DNA from: JAAYAY01 sp963674575
GTDB lineage: Bacteria; Planctomycetota; Planctomycetia; Pirellulales; Thermoguttaceae
Assembly: GCA_963674575.2 (NCBI GenBank)
Contig: CAXXQT010000007.1
Coordinates: forward strand, 124,001 to 188,000
Length of the DNA stretch: 64,000 nucleotides
Reading direction: 5' to 3'
A program made the position numbers and the translations under genes. Within the stretch, counting starts at the first letter, position 1. Each line of letters begins with the position of its first letter. Below, piece after piece: positions 51,036 through 62,000 of the stretch. The notes under the pieces are model-generated. The model searched no databases. It was not told the DNA's origin and saw only the letters and a program-made list of their open reading frames with translations.

Positions 51036-52595
51036 ATGCTCTCCCTTTTGCGGAAAAAACACTCCCCTCGTTATGGGCATTCCCTCCTGATTCTGGCGAT
51101 GGGATTGGGGTTTGCGATATCGGCCTGCCCGCGGGCAGATGCTCAAGGCGCCGGGGCCGCGGAGAAGAAGCGACCTCCGCTGCTGGATCGGAACTACCAG
51201 GGTCAGGCCAAGCTCTCTGCCGACAAGGTGAAAGAATATCAGGGCAAGCGTCTGGAGATTCAGAGAATCCTCAAGAGCAGCGTGCTCTCACCTGCTCAGG
51301 AACAGGTCCTGGAAGATTATTATCGCCAGTACGCTCTGGCGAGGTGGACCTATCCGGACGAGCAAAACGAGGTGGCAGGCTACCGCCGTGATTTGCAGAA
51401 CGATCTTTCTCGGTGCAATGGAACTCCGGGTCATGCCAAGCTTCAGGAGCAAGTGCTCGGATTCATGCAGGTCTGCACGAACCCGAATACCTATGCCGCG
51501 ATGGACTTGGCGCCCACGGTTCGATTCAACGCGGTCATGATGATCGGCGATTTGAACGAGGTGGAGCGGTCCGGTTCCACACCCCCGAAGCCGCTGCCCG
51601 CGGCGTTGGGGATCCTGTATCAAATCTTCAAGGATTCTCGCCAGATCGACGCGGTCAAGCTGGGCGCCTTGTTGGGAATTCGCCGCCACTTGCGTCTGAT
51701 GGATCCGAATGGGACGGTTCCCGACCCGATCATCAGGCTCCTGGCAGATTTGATTAAGACCAAGGACCCGGAGCGAGTCCGGAGCGAAGAGGGCCAGGCG
51801 TGGTTCCGATTGGTGGCGATTCAGGCATTTGCCGATCTCAAGGGGAAGCCCTATCCGGTGCCGCTGAGCCTGCAACTGTTGAAGGTGGTTGCCGAAGAGG
51901 ATAGCCCGGAGTTTCTCCGCTACGGGGCGGCCAGCGCCCTGGGCAGCCTCGACTTCACCAACGCCGGCAACGCGGACATGAACGCCATGCTGGCGCCACT
52001 CGGCTTGCTGGCCGTGGAGGTTTGTGACCGGGAGCGACAGCGTCTCCGCGACGAGACGCAGTCGAAGAAGAGGCCGCAAACCGGCGGGTACGGCGGTGGC
52101 TACGGCGAAGAGTACGGAGCAGGGATGACGGGGAGCTATGAAGAAATGTCGTCGGAAGGCGGGTATGGGTATGGCGGCATGGGGGCGAAACCGACCACGA
52201 CGAAAGAGGATCGCCAGATCGAACGCGTCCGCCGCCGTTTGAAGGAAGGCATGACAGCCGCGCTGATCGGCATGGGTAAGAAGCGAAAAACGCTCGCCCG
52301 GAACGAGCAGCTCAGCGGTGTCAGTGCTCTGGCCGGCACGGATCCGCTCAAGAAAGAGAAGGTCGAGGCCTTCTCGGACGCGATCCACGACTTCTTCACG
52401 ACAATCGATGCGAAAGAAGACGACAAGCAAATTCAGGCAAAGGAGCTTGACGAAGCGATTGCGGCACTGCGAACCTCTCTGGCGGAAGCCCTGGAAGAGG
52501 TCGGCGTCCAAGCCCCTGAGTCTCCCGAATTCAAGCCATTGCCGGCCAAGAAGACCATGAGCGGCAGCGGCTACGGCGAAGAAATGATGTATTGA
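51036..52595 (+). CDS. Exported helical-repeat protein with Gly/Tyr-rich stretch
   Basis: 519 residues. Signal peptide-like N-terminus (LLILAMGLGFAISACPRA). Residues 60-330 are helical and HEAT-like (VKLGALLGIRRHLRLMD, EFLRYGAASALGSLD). A Gly/Tyr/Glu-rich linker (GGYGGGYGEEYGAG) at about 350-390 is followed by another helical part and a short GYGEEMMY end. Similar compositional patches occur in the lipoprotein at 57872, so the two may be partners. Function unknown; typical of planctomycete periplasm. Confidence 0.6.
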   Translation: MLSLLRKKHSPRYGHSLLILAMGLGFAISACPRADAQGAGAAEKKRPPLLDRNYQGQAKLSADKVKEYQGKRLEIQRILKSSVLSPAQEQVLEDYYRQYALARWTYPDEQNEVAGYRRDLQNDLSRCNGTPGHAKLQEQVLGFMQVCTNPNTYAAMDLAPTVRFNAVMMIGDLNEVERSGSTPPKPLPAALGILYQIFKDSRQIDAVKLGALLGIRRHLRLMDPNGTVPDPIIRLLADLIKTKDPERVRSEEGQAWFRLVAIQAFADLKGKPYPVPLSLQLLKVVAEEDSPEFLRYGAASALGSLDFTNAGNADMNAMLAPLGLLAVEVCDRERQRLRDETQSKKRPQTGGYGGGYGEEYGAGMTGSYEEMSSEGGYGYGGMGAKPTTTKEDRQIERVRRRLKEGMTAALIGMGKKRKTLARNEQLSGVSALAGTDPLKKEKVEAFSDAIHDFFTTIDAKEDDKQIQAKELDEAIAALRTSLAEALEEVGVQAPESPEFKPLPAKKTMSGSGYGEEMMY

Positions 52596-52677
52596 CGCGC
52601 GGCCTCCCCGTTGACCTGTTTGTGCAGGAATACGGGAAAGGAATCAGGCGGCGCCCCGGCAAATGGATTTGCCCAAC

Positions 52678-55074
52678 ATGGCGATTTACTCATTCCAATC
52701 TGCCCGATTGGCCATTCTGGCTGGCGCCGTCTTTCTTGCCCCCATCGGGGGCTGCACGACCGCGGTTCCCAAAACGAGTGACGATCCGCCCCCTCTTGAT
52801 CAACTCACATCGGCAGTGGCTGCTTTGTCGAAGGGCGATGGGGGGGCTTCCCGCGACCGGCAGGCCCGCGACGCTGCCCTGGCTGCTCTTCTGGCGGAGC
52901 CCAACTGGATCCACTCCGTGCCCACCCTGGAGGGAGAGGAAGCCTCCTGCCGCTGGATTTACCCCGCCTTCGAAGCTTTCCTTTCCGAGGAGGACGTTTC
53001 TCCGAAGGATCTTCGGGGTCGTCTGAAAAGTGCGGACCCGGTTGTGGCAGCCAATGCGGCCATCGGCCTGGGACGACTGGGGGATCCGTCCGTGGCCGAC
53101 GCTCTGGCCGACACTGCCGAGAACATGCGTCTTCCGCCGCGAGTCAGATCGGCAGCGGTCGAGACGTTGGGCCGGATTCCGGACTCGGCGGCCCTTCTGC
53201 AGGGCCTCGTGGACAGGGAGAGCGCCCGAGCAAATCGGCCCGGAGGGGGCTACTCGCCCACCGTGCATGCCGAGTTGATTCGCGTCCTTGGAACTCAAAC
53301 TCGCGCGGGAGACGAGCCACGTCTCGCGCAGGCGTTGTCGGCGTCGGCAGACGACGTTCTCTTCGCCGCCTTGGAGGTTTGGCGGGAGGCGCCCGCCACG
53401 CTCTTTCCGCAGGAGGGGCTTACCCTTCTGGATCATCCCGATCCCAGGGTCCGGGCGCGTCTGCCCGCAGTTCTGGTCCGCCATCCGGCGAGTGACACGT
53501 TGCCGCGGTTGATCGCCGCGCTGGCCGATCCCGACCTGCGCGTTCGCACGGCGGCGATTCGCGCCCTTGGCATTTTGGGCGACGAGCAAGCGGTTGCCAC
53601 GCTCAAGCCGCTTCTAGCCGACGGCGTCGAAGCGGAGCGGGCGGCGGCCGTCGAGGCCCTTGCCGATCTTGGACAAGCGGAACTCGTGGCAGCCGCAGCG
53701 GGAGACGAGGCGTGGCGAGTGCGGCTCGTCGTTGCCGAGGTCTTCGCTCGGCTTCCCGGAGAGCCGAACACCGGCCTGGCCCGAAAGCTCCTTGACGATT
53801 CAAGCGGCGAGGTGCAGCTTCGAACCGTCGAATCGATCCGCGTCTGGCCCGCTTCTTCGGCCGAACCGCTCCTGCTCGACGCGTTGGAGCGAGGCTCCTA
53901 TCGTTCACAGAAACTCGCGGCGGAATCCCTGACCGAGAGCTGGCCCGAACTGGGGCCTCGGCTCCGGACATTTCCCTTTGGGCGTCCGCCGGAGGTTCGC
54001 GTTCGCGCAACCGCCGAACTTCGCCAGGCTTACGTCCAGCGGGACCGAAGCCTGGAGTCTCAGGCCGACAAACCGCTGCGGGCGGAGCCCGCGTTTTCCT
54101 CAGAGCAGCTCATTTCCGTGGCGGCGTCCATTCTCGCTTTGCAATCGCCGGAAACCGATGCTCCGGGCCGCGAGCAAGCGTTGACGAATCTTCGCCGCCA
54201 CCAGGCCGATCTGGTCGGCATACTGGAGTACCTGGTCGAGCATCGTGGTGTGGTAGTTCCAGAGATCGTCTACACAACGGTCCTCGCCGAATTGGCTCCC
54301 GGATTTGCAACGGTGGAGCAACTCCGACGCGACGACGTGTTGACCCGCCGCAGCGCTGCTCAAGAGCTCGTCCACGACCTGGGCGGACGCCGTCCGGGGA
54401 CGCTTCTTCTGCGGCGGCTTGCAAACGTGGCGGCAACGGAAACGGACGGTGCTGTGTGGCAGAATCTACTTGCCGCGATTTCCCGGTCCGACGAGGAGCC
54501 AGCGTTTCGGCTGGCCTATGCCGCCTTGTGTCACGAATCGAGCGGAGTCCGGCTGGCGGCCTGCGAGCATCTCGGACGTTACCCTCGTCCGGAACATGCA
54601 GCGGCGCTTCTCGCGGTTCTGGACGACGGTAGCGCCAGCGTGGCCTGCGCCGCGATGGAGGCCTTGGGGAAGTGCGGCGGGGATGTTGACTGCGAACCGA
54701 TGGTTCAACTCCTGGGATCCCGAAACGAGGACCTCCAGATTGCGGCGGCGATCGTGCTCACCCGTTTTCACCGGTCCGAGGGGCCGGCAGCTCTGGAACG
54801 GCTCGCGTACAGCCACGACGAACGAACGAGGATCCGGGTGGCCCAGGCGATGGGCGAACTTGCCCTGCCGGAGTTCGCGCCCGCGCTGCTCCGCCTGCTG
54901 GACGACCGTCATGGGGTCCGGCTGGCCGCGTTGGATAGCCTCGCGGCGGTTGCCGATTGCCCGGAGGCTGAAGCCCCGGGACTTCACCAGCAGGATCAGA
55001 TTCACGCCTGGCGCAAGTGGGCGTCGCACCGGGTAGTCACCGCACGAGCGACTTCCCAGACGCCAGGGCTCTGA
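52678..55074 (+). CDS. HEAT-repeat lipoprotein
   Basis: 798 residues from MAIYSFQSAR. Lipobox LAPIGGC (Cys near 26). The remainder is made of repeated HEAT helices (AVEALADLGQAELVAAAA, AAIRALGILGDEQAVATLKP, AVLDDGSASVACAAMEALG). HEAT arrays are protein-binding scaffolds, and in planctomycetes they often occur in exported forms. It follows the previous gene by 82 nt and is likely in the same transcript. Confidence 0.7.
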   Translation: MAIYSFQSARLAILAGAVFLAPIGGCTTAVPKTSDDPPPLDQLTSAVAALSKGDGGASRDRQARDAALAALLAEPNWIHSVPTLEGEEASCRWIYPAFEAFLSEEDVSPKDLRGRLKSADPVVAANAAIGLGRLGDPSVADALADTAENMRLPPRVRSAAVETLGRIPDSAALLQGLVDRESARANRPGGGYSPTVHAELIRVLGTQTRAGDEPRLAQALSASADDVLFAALEVWREAPATLFPQEGLTLLDHPDPRVRARLPAVLVRHPASDTLPRLIAALADPDLRVRTAAIRALGILGDEQAVATLKPLLADGVEAERAAAVEALADLGQAELVAAAAGDEAWRVRLVVAEVFARLPGEPNTGLARKLLDDSSGEVQLRTVESIRVWPASSAEPLLLDALERGSYRSQKLAAESLTESWPELGPRLRTFPFGRPPEVRVRATAELRQAYVQRDRSLESQADKPLRAEPAFSSEQLISVAASILALQSPETDAPGREQALTNLRRHQADLVGILEYLVEHRGVVVPEIVYTTVLAELAPGFATVEQLRRDDVLTRRSAAQELVHDLGGRRPGTLLLRRLANVAATETDGAVWQNLLAAISRSDEEPAFRLAYAALCHESSGVRLAACEHLGRYPRPEHAAALLAVLDDGSASVACAAMEALGKCGGDVDCEPMVQLLGSRNEDLQIAAAIVLTRFHRSEGPAALERLAYSHDERTRIRVAQAMGELALPEFAPALLRLLDDRHGVRLAALDSLAAVADCPEAEAPGLHQQDQIHAWRKWASHRVVTARATSQTPGL

Positions 55075-55211
55075 ATCGAGCAGCACGCGCCGCGTCTAAT
55101 ACCGCCTGCGGCGGAAAACGACCATAAATGGCCGTCTAACGCGACTACTAGCATCGAGTTCTGGGTAAAAAAGCAATCCCGACTTTTGCGAATCCCTAGT
55201 GAACTTCAGCC

Positions 55212-57872
55212 CTACTCGGCTTTTTTCGCCTTGGCGGGGCTGGGGTCTTTGATCTGTACGTACAGGACCTGGACGACCAGTTGCTCCGGTTCGTTCGCCT
55301 TGCGCTCGGCGCTGTATTCGGGGCGATCGATGATCACGTCCATGGTGGTTCGCAACCCGGATTCGTGGTCGGGCTTGCTGCCGTCGATCCAGAGACCATT
55401 TTGCACGAGTCGTTCGCTTCCCGAGGGGACGACGCGTTTGTAGGCCCCCGAGACCTTGTTGTAGAGTCCCGTTTCTTCAAATCGCAGGTAGTACACCCGC
55501 ATGGGATCGACGGGGGCTCCCGCCAACCGGCTTCCGACCTGTTTCTGCCAATCCATGGCGTAGACGTGGGTCAGGGCTTCGGGAGAATGGATTCGGAAGG
55601 GCAGATTGGCGACAATGTCGGCCGAATTGACCTGCTGGTTCTCGGCGGCCTTCTGGAAGCGTTCGCAGAAGACGCGAACCGTACCGTAGGCGGTTTGCAT
55701 CCAGGCATACTGGGCGCTCTGCTCCTTGGAGGGCTCCGTCTTGCTCGCGCGGGCGGGCGGCTCGCGGCGAGGAAGAAGCTTGATGACCGAGATGAATCCC
55801 GGATCGCTGATTCCCTCTTCGGTGGAAACGCTCGCCGAGGCGAAGGCCTGAGGCCCGTCCGTCCAATGGGCTTGCAGGGTTTTGAGCAGTTGGGCTCGCA
55901 TGGCATTGGTGGGGATGTGTCCGGCGAGCATCACGAGTTGGGCCCCGTCTTCCAGGGAGGCAAGAGCGTTCATCCTGGCGGCCAAAGTGGCCCCCAGTTC
56001 GTTGCCCCAGAGTTGCTTGGCCAACTCGTAAGGGAGATTCGGATCCCCTGCGGCGACCTCTTCGAACTTCCGCACGGATTCCCGGTCGGCTTCACCGGGG
56101 CCGGACGGCGGTTTCTGGCCGGAGCCGCTCTGTCCTCCCGCAGCGCCTTCGGGGCCATATTCACTGGACTCGCCTTCGTACTGCGAAGACTCTTCTTGGG
56201 TGGGGTAATCCATTTCCTCAGAAGACTCTGGGGGCGGACTGTAACTTTCTTCTTCCATCCCGGGTTCTTCGGTGGGACGTTGCCCGCCAGGCGACTTGGC
56301 GCCTTCCGTGCTGTCTCCGAATCCGGACCAGCCTTTTTTCGCGGGCGCCCCCTCGGTGCCGCCGGTGGAAATGGTCTCCGGCAGATCGGCGCCCTCGTCG
56401 GTCGACACACCGAACATGCGTCCCAGGGTGCAGGATGCGTAGCTGGTGAAGTATCGCTCAAAGGCGTCGCGCATTTCCGGCGGAGTCTTGGCATAGCGGT
56501 AGAGCCCGATTTGGGCTCGGAGATTGAGCGGATTGGTGACCGTGACCAGTTCTTGGATTCGCGGCCCCAGTTCTTCCGAAGGCTCGTCGATCAGGTAAGC
56601 GGCGAGATCGTAGCGCAGCCGCATCGAGGCCGACTGTTCGATCAGGGGGAGGCTCGTGTCCCGAATGTCCTCGGCCGTTACCTTGCCGGCCAACGCAGCG
56701 GCCACCATGGCGTCGATATCCGGTCCCTTTTCGCCCTCCTTGGGCTGGGCGACTGCCCCTAGGGCCTGCTTGTACGCGGCGGCGATCTTCTCGCTGCTTT
56801 GGCGGTAGCTTTCGGGAGACGTGAGCGTTTTTTTCAAGATCGCGTCGTTCGCTTCGCTGGGATAGTCGACGAGGGTCCGCAAGACGGCGCCCACGGCAGC
56901 ACGATCGTTTCCGGTGAGAATCTTGCCTCCGAGTATCTGCTCGAGAACCGTCCGGGCTTGCTCGGTGCCATTGGCGCCAAGGGCGCGAACGATGCCTCCG
57001 GTGAGGCTCACGTAGCACGCAGCAAGGGGCGTCTTGGCCTCCTTCTTCTGACGACGCTGGCCGGAACCCTCTTCCCCCGGGTACATTTCCTCCTCACCCG
57101 AATAATCGCCCTCATCGTACATCCCGTCTTCGCTCGACGGTTCCGGGGACATCTCGTCGCCGTAGCCTTCTTCGCCGCCGTATTCGTCGTAGCCTTCTTC
57201 TCCCTCGGGTTTCTTCTCCGGTTTCTTCTCGACCTTGGGCTCAGGCTTGGGTTCCGGTTCCGGATCCTCGGGAGTGGCCAGGAGTTCGACGAGCAGCTTG
57301 ACGGCATCCGCATCTCCCGAGCGGTTCTCGCCCAGATACGCCACGGCTGAGAGGAGCTTGGGATCGCGATCTTCCTTCGCCTTTCGGAGATCTTCCTCGG
57401 TCCAGTTCGCTACGTCAGCCGGTCTCGGTTGGACCTTTTCGGTCTGCTGGGGGGTGGCGGCGGGAGCGGCGGGCTCTGCTTTGGGAGCTTCTTCCTTGGG
57501 TGCCGGGGCCGGATCGTGCTCTCCGGACCTCTTGGGAGCGGGAGCCGCTTCATGCTCTCCAGATTTCTTCGGGGCGGGCGCCGCTTCATGCTCACCGGAC
57601 TTTTTCGGGGCGGGGGCCGGCGCTGGGGCGGCTTCGTGTTCCCCGGATTCTTCCGGTGCCGCTTCACTTTCGTCCGAGGTGGGAGCGCTCGCGGCTTCGT
57701 CTTCCGCTGCTTCATCCCCCGCCGCCGCCTCACTCTCGGCCGCGGGCTCGGATTTGGGCGCCGGCTCGTCCGAACCGCCGCATCCGGCCAGAAAAACGGC
57801 ACCCACGAGAAGGACAAGTCCGAGCATGGTCAACCGCCCGGAACCAGGCAGGAAGGGCATGAAATTCTTCAC
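55212..57872 (-). CDS. Large low-complexity lipoprotein
   Basis: 886 residues from the GTG at 57872 (GGGAG upstream). Signal and lipobox: LVLLVGAVFLAGCGG. A disordered Ala/Pro/Glu-rich region follows with four SGEHEAAPAP-type repeats (about 70-125), then HEAT-like and Gly/Tyr/Glu-rich parts (EEGYGDEMSPEPSSEDGMYD), a second Ser/Glu/Pro-rich linker and a conserved C-terminal domain (VYAMDWQKQVGSRLAG, RVYYLRFEETGLYNKV). Convergent with the HEAT gene. Function unknown. Confidence 0.6.
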   Translation of the reverse strand: MKNFMPFLPGSGRLTMLGLVLLVGAVFLAGCGGSDEPAPKSEPAAESEAAAGDEAAEDEAASAPTSDESEAAPEESGEHEAAPAPAPAPKKSGEHEAAPAPKKSGEHEAAPAPKRSGEHDPAPAPKEEAPKAEPAAPAATPQQTEKVQPRPADVANWTEEDLRKAKEDRDPKLLSAVAYLGENRSGDADAVKLLVELLATPEDPEPEPKPEPKVEKKPEKKPEGEEGYDEYGGEEGYGDEMSPEPSSEDGMYDEGDYSGEEEMYPGEEGSGQRRQKKEAKTPLAACYVSLTGGIVRALGANGTEQARTVLEQILGGKILTGNDRAAVGAVLRTLVDYPSEANDAILKKTLTSPESYRQSSEKIAAAYKQALGAVAQPKEGEKGPDIDAMVAAALAGKVTAEDIRDTSLPLIEQSASMRLRYDLAAYLIDEPSEELGPRIQELVTVTNPLNLRAQIGLYRYAKTPPEMRDAFERYFTSYASCTLGRMFGVSTDEGADLPETISTGGTEGAPAKKGWSGFGDSTEGAKSPGGQRPTEEPGMEEESYSPPPESSEEMDYPTQEESSQYEGESSEYGPEGAAGGQSGSGQKPPSGPGEADRESVRKFEEVAAGDPNLPYELAKQLWGNELGATLAARMNALASLEDGAQLVMLAGHIPTNAMRAQLLKTLQAHWTDGPQAFASASVSTEEGISDPGFISVIKLLPRREPPARASKTEPSKEQSAQYAWMQTAYGTVRVFCERFQKAAENQQVNSADIVANLPFRIHSPEALTHVYAMDWQKQVGSRLAGAPVDPMRVYYLRFEETGLYNKVSGAYKRVVPSGSERLVQNGLWIDGSKPDHESGLRTTMDVIIDRPEYSAERKANEPEQLVVQVLYVQIKDPSPAKAKKAE

Positions 57873-59025
57873 CGCGTCATCTCCCGAAAAAACGTGACAC
57901 ATCCCTTGCATTTGCCTCCACCCTGTGGAGCGAACCGGCCCTGCCCCACACTCATTCCGTGGGGCCAGCCTGCGCCGTACAGTATGGCAAACCGGCCCCC
58001 AAAAAGCCATAGTTCGTGCCAGAAGGGCGATCGGAGTCCGCTGCCGGTTGTCTTTTCGTTTTCCCAGCCAGACGCAGAGACGTTCTTTATCTATCTTGGT
58101 CGATATTAAGCTAATCTAGGTGGCTGCGACCCCTCGGCAGTAGGTATTTGCCTGAATTTTTCGCCGTCCGTGTCAGGAATGGCGAGGCAGCGGACTACGG
58201 GTTTAGGAAGGGAGATCTCTCTTCTTCGAATCAGCCCGAGAGAGTGTTGCTCCTTGGAACACCAGAAAACCATCCACGGGAGGGGTTAACTTGGGGTGCC
58301 ATGCCCCCCTCATTTGCCCCTTTTTCTGGTAGATTCGGCCTGTTACAATAGAATGAGAAGATTTCTGCCGAATAGAGAAGATGGGAAATTTGCAGGGAGG
58401 TCGCCCCCGAATGCGTTCGAATTCGGAGCGTTGCGATTCCCCTTGGCGGCTGCGGCCAAAACTGTAAACTACGCAGGTGGTGCTTGCGGCCTGCATGGAG
58501 ACCAGTAATCCGCTCAGCGATTGCGAGGAAGACAAATGTCTGAGAAGCACTGCGAAGAATTGAATGGCACGCAGTCATTGGATTCTGGATCCAACAAAGT
58601 CATGAAGTTTGCTGACGAGGTGCTTCAGCCGAGAAAGCCCTCTGACTGCAAAGCCAAAATTGGCAGCACGGCCATTCGCGGCGCTACTCCTGGCTTCATG
58701 CCCAAGTGATCGAATTGAGCATGGCGCACGGGATGCTTGGGGCTTGACCGCTTGGTGTTGCGCACACGTCGCCTCTTCTCTATTCCTTCCTTCTCGGATT
58801 GGCTGTCCATCTCCTGGCCAATCACGCAAGTCCCGCATTCAGGTAGCAGTTCGTTCACATTGCTGCCCTCTCATGTCGAATCGCCGCCTCGACTATCCAC
58901 GGTGCCCTACTACATCTGCGCACTTGACATTGGGACACTAAGCAATCACACTCTCCGTTTATTGTTAGCCTCTTATTCGGGGGGCAATCTTTGGAGCCTG
59001 GAATGTGTAGCAGGGGAAGTCTTCC
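57873..59025. other. 1.15 kb with no convincing gene
   Basis: Short open frames occur but none has a signal peptide, motif or supported start. G+C is lower than in the neighbours. It separates the divergent lipoprotein gene from the peptidase-TIM-barrel gene and may be part of a transferred segment. Confidence 0.45.
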
Positions 59026-62000
59026 ATGCCACAAACGGTGAGTATTAGTGATGTTGGCGCCCATGAGTTCTTCTGGCAACGAGACGACGGATTTCCCTGC
59101 CGCGACGAACTCCTTCTAAGTGGCGCCGGAAAGTGCACGTGTGTCCCAAGAAACTTCGGCCGATGGGCGCCCAATTCGCCTGTTCTAAGCATCCCGTACG
59201 GCAGGGAGTTCTTGAAGGTCTCAATGGCAGAGCCAACGAGTTGTTTTGTGGTGCGATCGGAGCACCAATACAACGGGCTCGACCACCAGAGGACATCGGT
59301 AAGAAAACACTTGTGCACAACAGACACGGCTGGATTCCATCAGTGGACATGGCACGAAGCCGCTGGTGTTTTTGAGACATGGAAGGTTTCTTTTGTCTCT
59401 GAGCTTCATAGCGCCATCGAGAATTGGCTCGTAGCTCTCCCCCGGCCTAACCCGGCGCTTGGTGAGCCACCAGACAACTACGTTGTGTTCGGTTGCGATG
59501 ACATTAGCGTGGTTGGTGAGATATTTGCACGTTTCGCCGAAGCAGCCTACGGATATGCCAAAGCCAGGATGGATGCCTTGTGTGAAAACCAGGAGGCGAT
59601 AGATACAGGCAACAAAACAACTCGTCTGCAACACGAACTATGGGAAATGCTCAACGAAGCTATTCCGGCGTTGCACTACGCAAACGACACAATCACACTT
59701 GATGGTACGGTGTTAATAGAAATCGCCATTCCCGGATTCGGTGATGACTCCTTCGTGGAATTGCGAAATTGCGTGATAAATCACTGGGTCGATCTGTTTC
59801 TTGCCAGACTCACATCGCCGTTGGTTTGCGTCAAACAGAGCCCCCAAGAGCAGTACTCCCGGTATGTGGGGTTCGTCGATTTTCGACCGATTTCCTCGCT
59901 GTCACCAATCGCTCTAGGACTCCTCAAGCCGCCTGTAACGCTAGCTGCTCCGGATCGTGGCAGATGGCTCATTCAGGGGCACTATGCGTATCAATTTGGC
60001 GGTCCGCGCGATCTGAAAAGCTCCTTCTATGTGATGCATGATTGCGATGGCGGCGCCACGTGCGCCCAAGCAAATGCGATTATGGCAACCGGCCTGCTTT
60101 CCGATCGAGGAGCCAGCATCCCGGGCACATACGAGGTGTCGTCGTTTGCGGGCAATGAGGCAACGATCGCGACGGGGCCACTTGACGTAGAACAGATTCT
60201 GCAAGTGCTTTCGGAGGAGCACTGCCACGTGAATGCGGCGTTTGTAGGCATCCCAATCCGCCAGGACCACGGACCACGCGGCATAAGCCGAAGTATTTTG
60301 CTGTTCGAGCGGCTGGCGGAGGCATATCTTCACGCGCGGTGCCCCGGAGTACTTCTCTGCGACCCCCACTATCTGTACGCGACCCCTGGCAACCCCAGGG
60401 CAAGGGCCTCCGTGAACGAGGACACAATTCAGCATTCGATATTGGTTGTTGGATATTCCGAGGGAGTCGAAGAGACGATCACACCCCAGATTCAAGGCAC
60501 GGTTCTTGACAACTACGGCGGGCGCCTCCTTCGGAATCTGGTTGTTCATGACCCTGGACACGCTCCCTTCATCAACGTGCCTGCGAGCCGAGTCTGGCAT
60601 GCTTGCGCGAAGTATGACCGCGAAGAGCACGAACGCGGCATCGACGAGTCACTGAATGCGGTTTTTGTTTCGCCTCGCGATGTGAAATGCTCTTTGTTTG
60701 AATGCGTATCGCATTTACAGATGAATGACGAGAACTTCCGCGAGTGCTGCGCCAATACGCTTGACGGAACAGCCGATTATCGCATGGCGCTCGTGCGACC
60801 GAGGCAATTGCGTGAGCTGAACGTGAATGCCGGCAACGACTTGCCCGACCTTGTATGGCTGATAATCTCTTTTCGCATTGAGGACGGCGAGAGGCTCGCG
60901 GAAAGACTTTGGATGTTTGATGCCACGTTGCCGGAGGGCCACGAAGGAACAGTCCGCTCGGAATCACTAACAGATCCCTCGTTGCTCGCTGACCCAGATC
61001 TCTTGGCTGACGTTGCGAAGAATACGTTCCCTGAAAGCGGAGCGGAGTATCCCGTGGCCACCATGACGAGTTCAAGTCCCTGGTCAATCAATGAGTTGAT
61101 ATCCAAGGTGCAAGCGGAACTCGACGGCAATGCGTTTGACTTGTTCTTGTTGCGAAGCCGAGACATCGTTGCTGTCCAAGACTACTTGCAGAATCAAGGC
61201 AATACACTCAAGGCGTTTGGACCCAAGAATACAGTCCTCCAAGGCAAAGAGCTGCGAGACGAAATCGAGTACGGTCGGATTTCTGCTCTTTCGGTCTTGG
61301 CTGAAAATGACAATATCCCGCATATGGTCGATTGGCTGACGCAGGAGGCTTTGCGAATACCTCAAGGGGAAAGGCCCCGCATTGCTGCATTTGCAACGTA
61401 TTTCCCCCAAATCAGCAACCCGGACGCTGGCGGCTTCCCGGACGCGAAGTGCCCCCATTCGATAGGCACGCTGAGCGAGATGGCAATCGTGAACTGCGTG
61501 AAGATCGCGGTTGGCCTGAAAGAGCAGGGATTCGTGGATGGCGACATCATTGTGGAGATTGTGTGCGGAGCTAATTGCGCTCGCGAAACTCGCCATGATC
61601 CCAATCGCCTAATCAGCGAGTGCCTCGCGCCACGATTGAAGCACATCGTCAATACACTGGGAGATATGTCTTATCCGTGGTCGCTGAGCTGCGAATGTGA
61701 ACCAGGCAGCACATACCTCCTAAATAGTCGAGGGCAAATTGATCTGCTGTTTGCCGAACTGGAGGACGGCGACAATGAGGTCGCGCAGCGAATGCTGCGT
61801 CATGTTGGTTTGAACCTTGATATTGCGCACATGGTCATTTCAGGCATAGGGCGAGAGGAGTTGAAGCCGCTCAGTCACAGGATTGCACATGCGCACATCG
61901 CAGATCACCCAGGAGACCAACACTACCGAGACCAATGTCTTGGAAGATCTTCACGCATCTATTCTGAAGACATCGAGCTACTGCGACTTTATGAGGAAGC

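Noticed and set aside
55097..55116. CCGCC-TGC-GGCGG hairpin between convergent genes
   Set aside because: Only 5 bp stem and no T-run; too weak to call a terminator.
58521..58709. 62-residue plus frame in the gene-poor gap
   Set aside because: No motif or clear ribosome site; composition not distinct from surrounding non-coding DNA.
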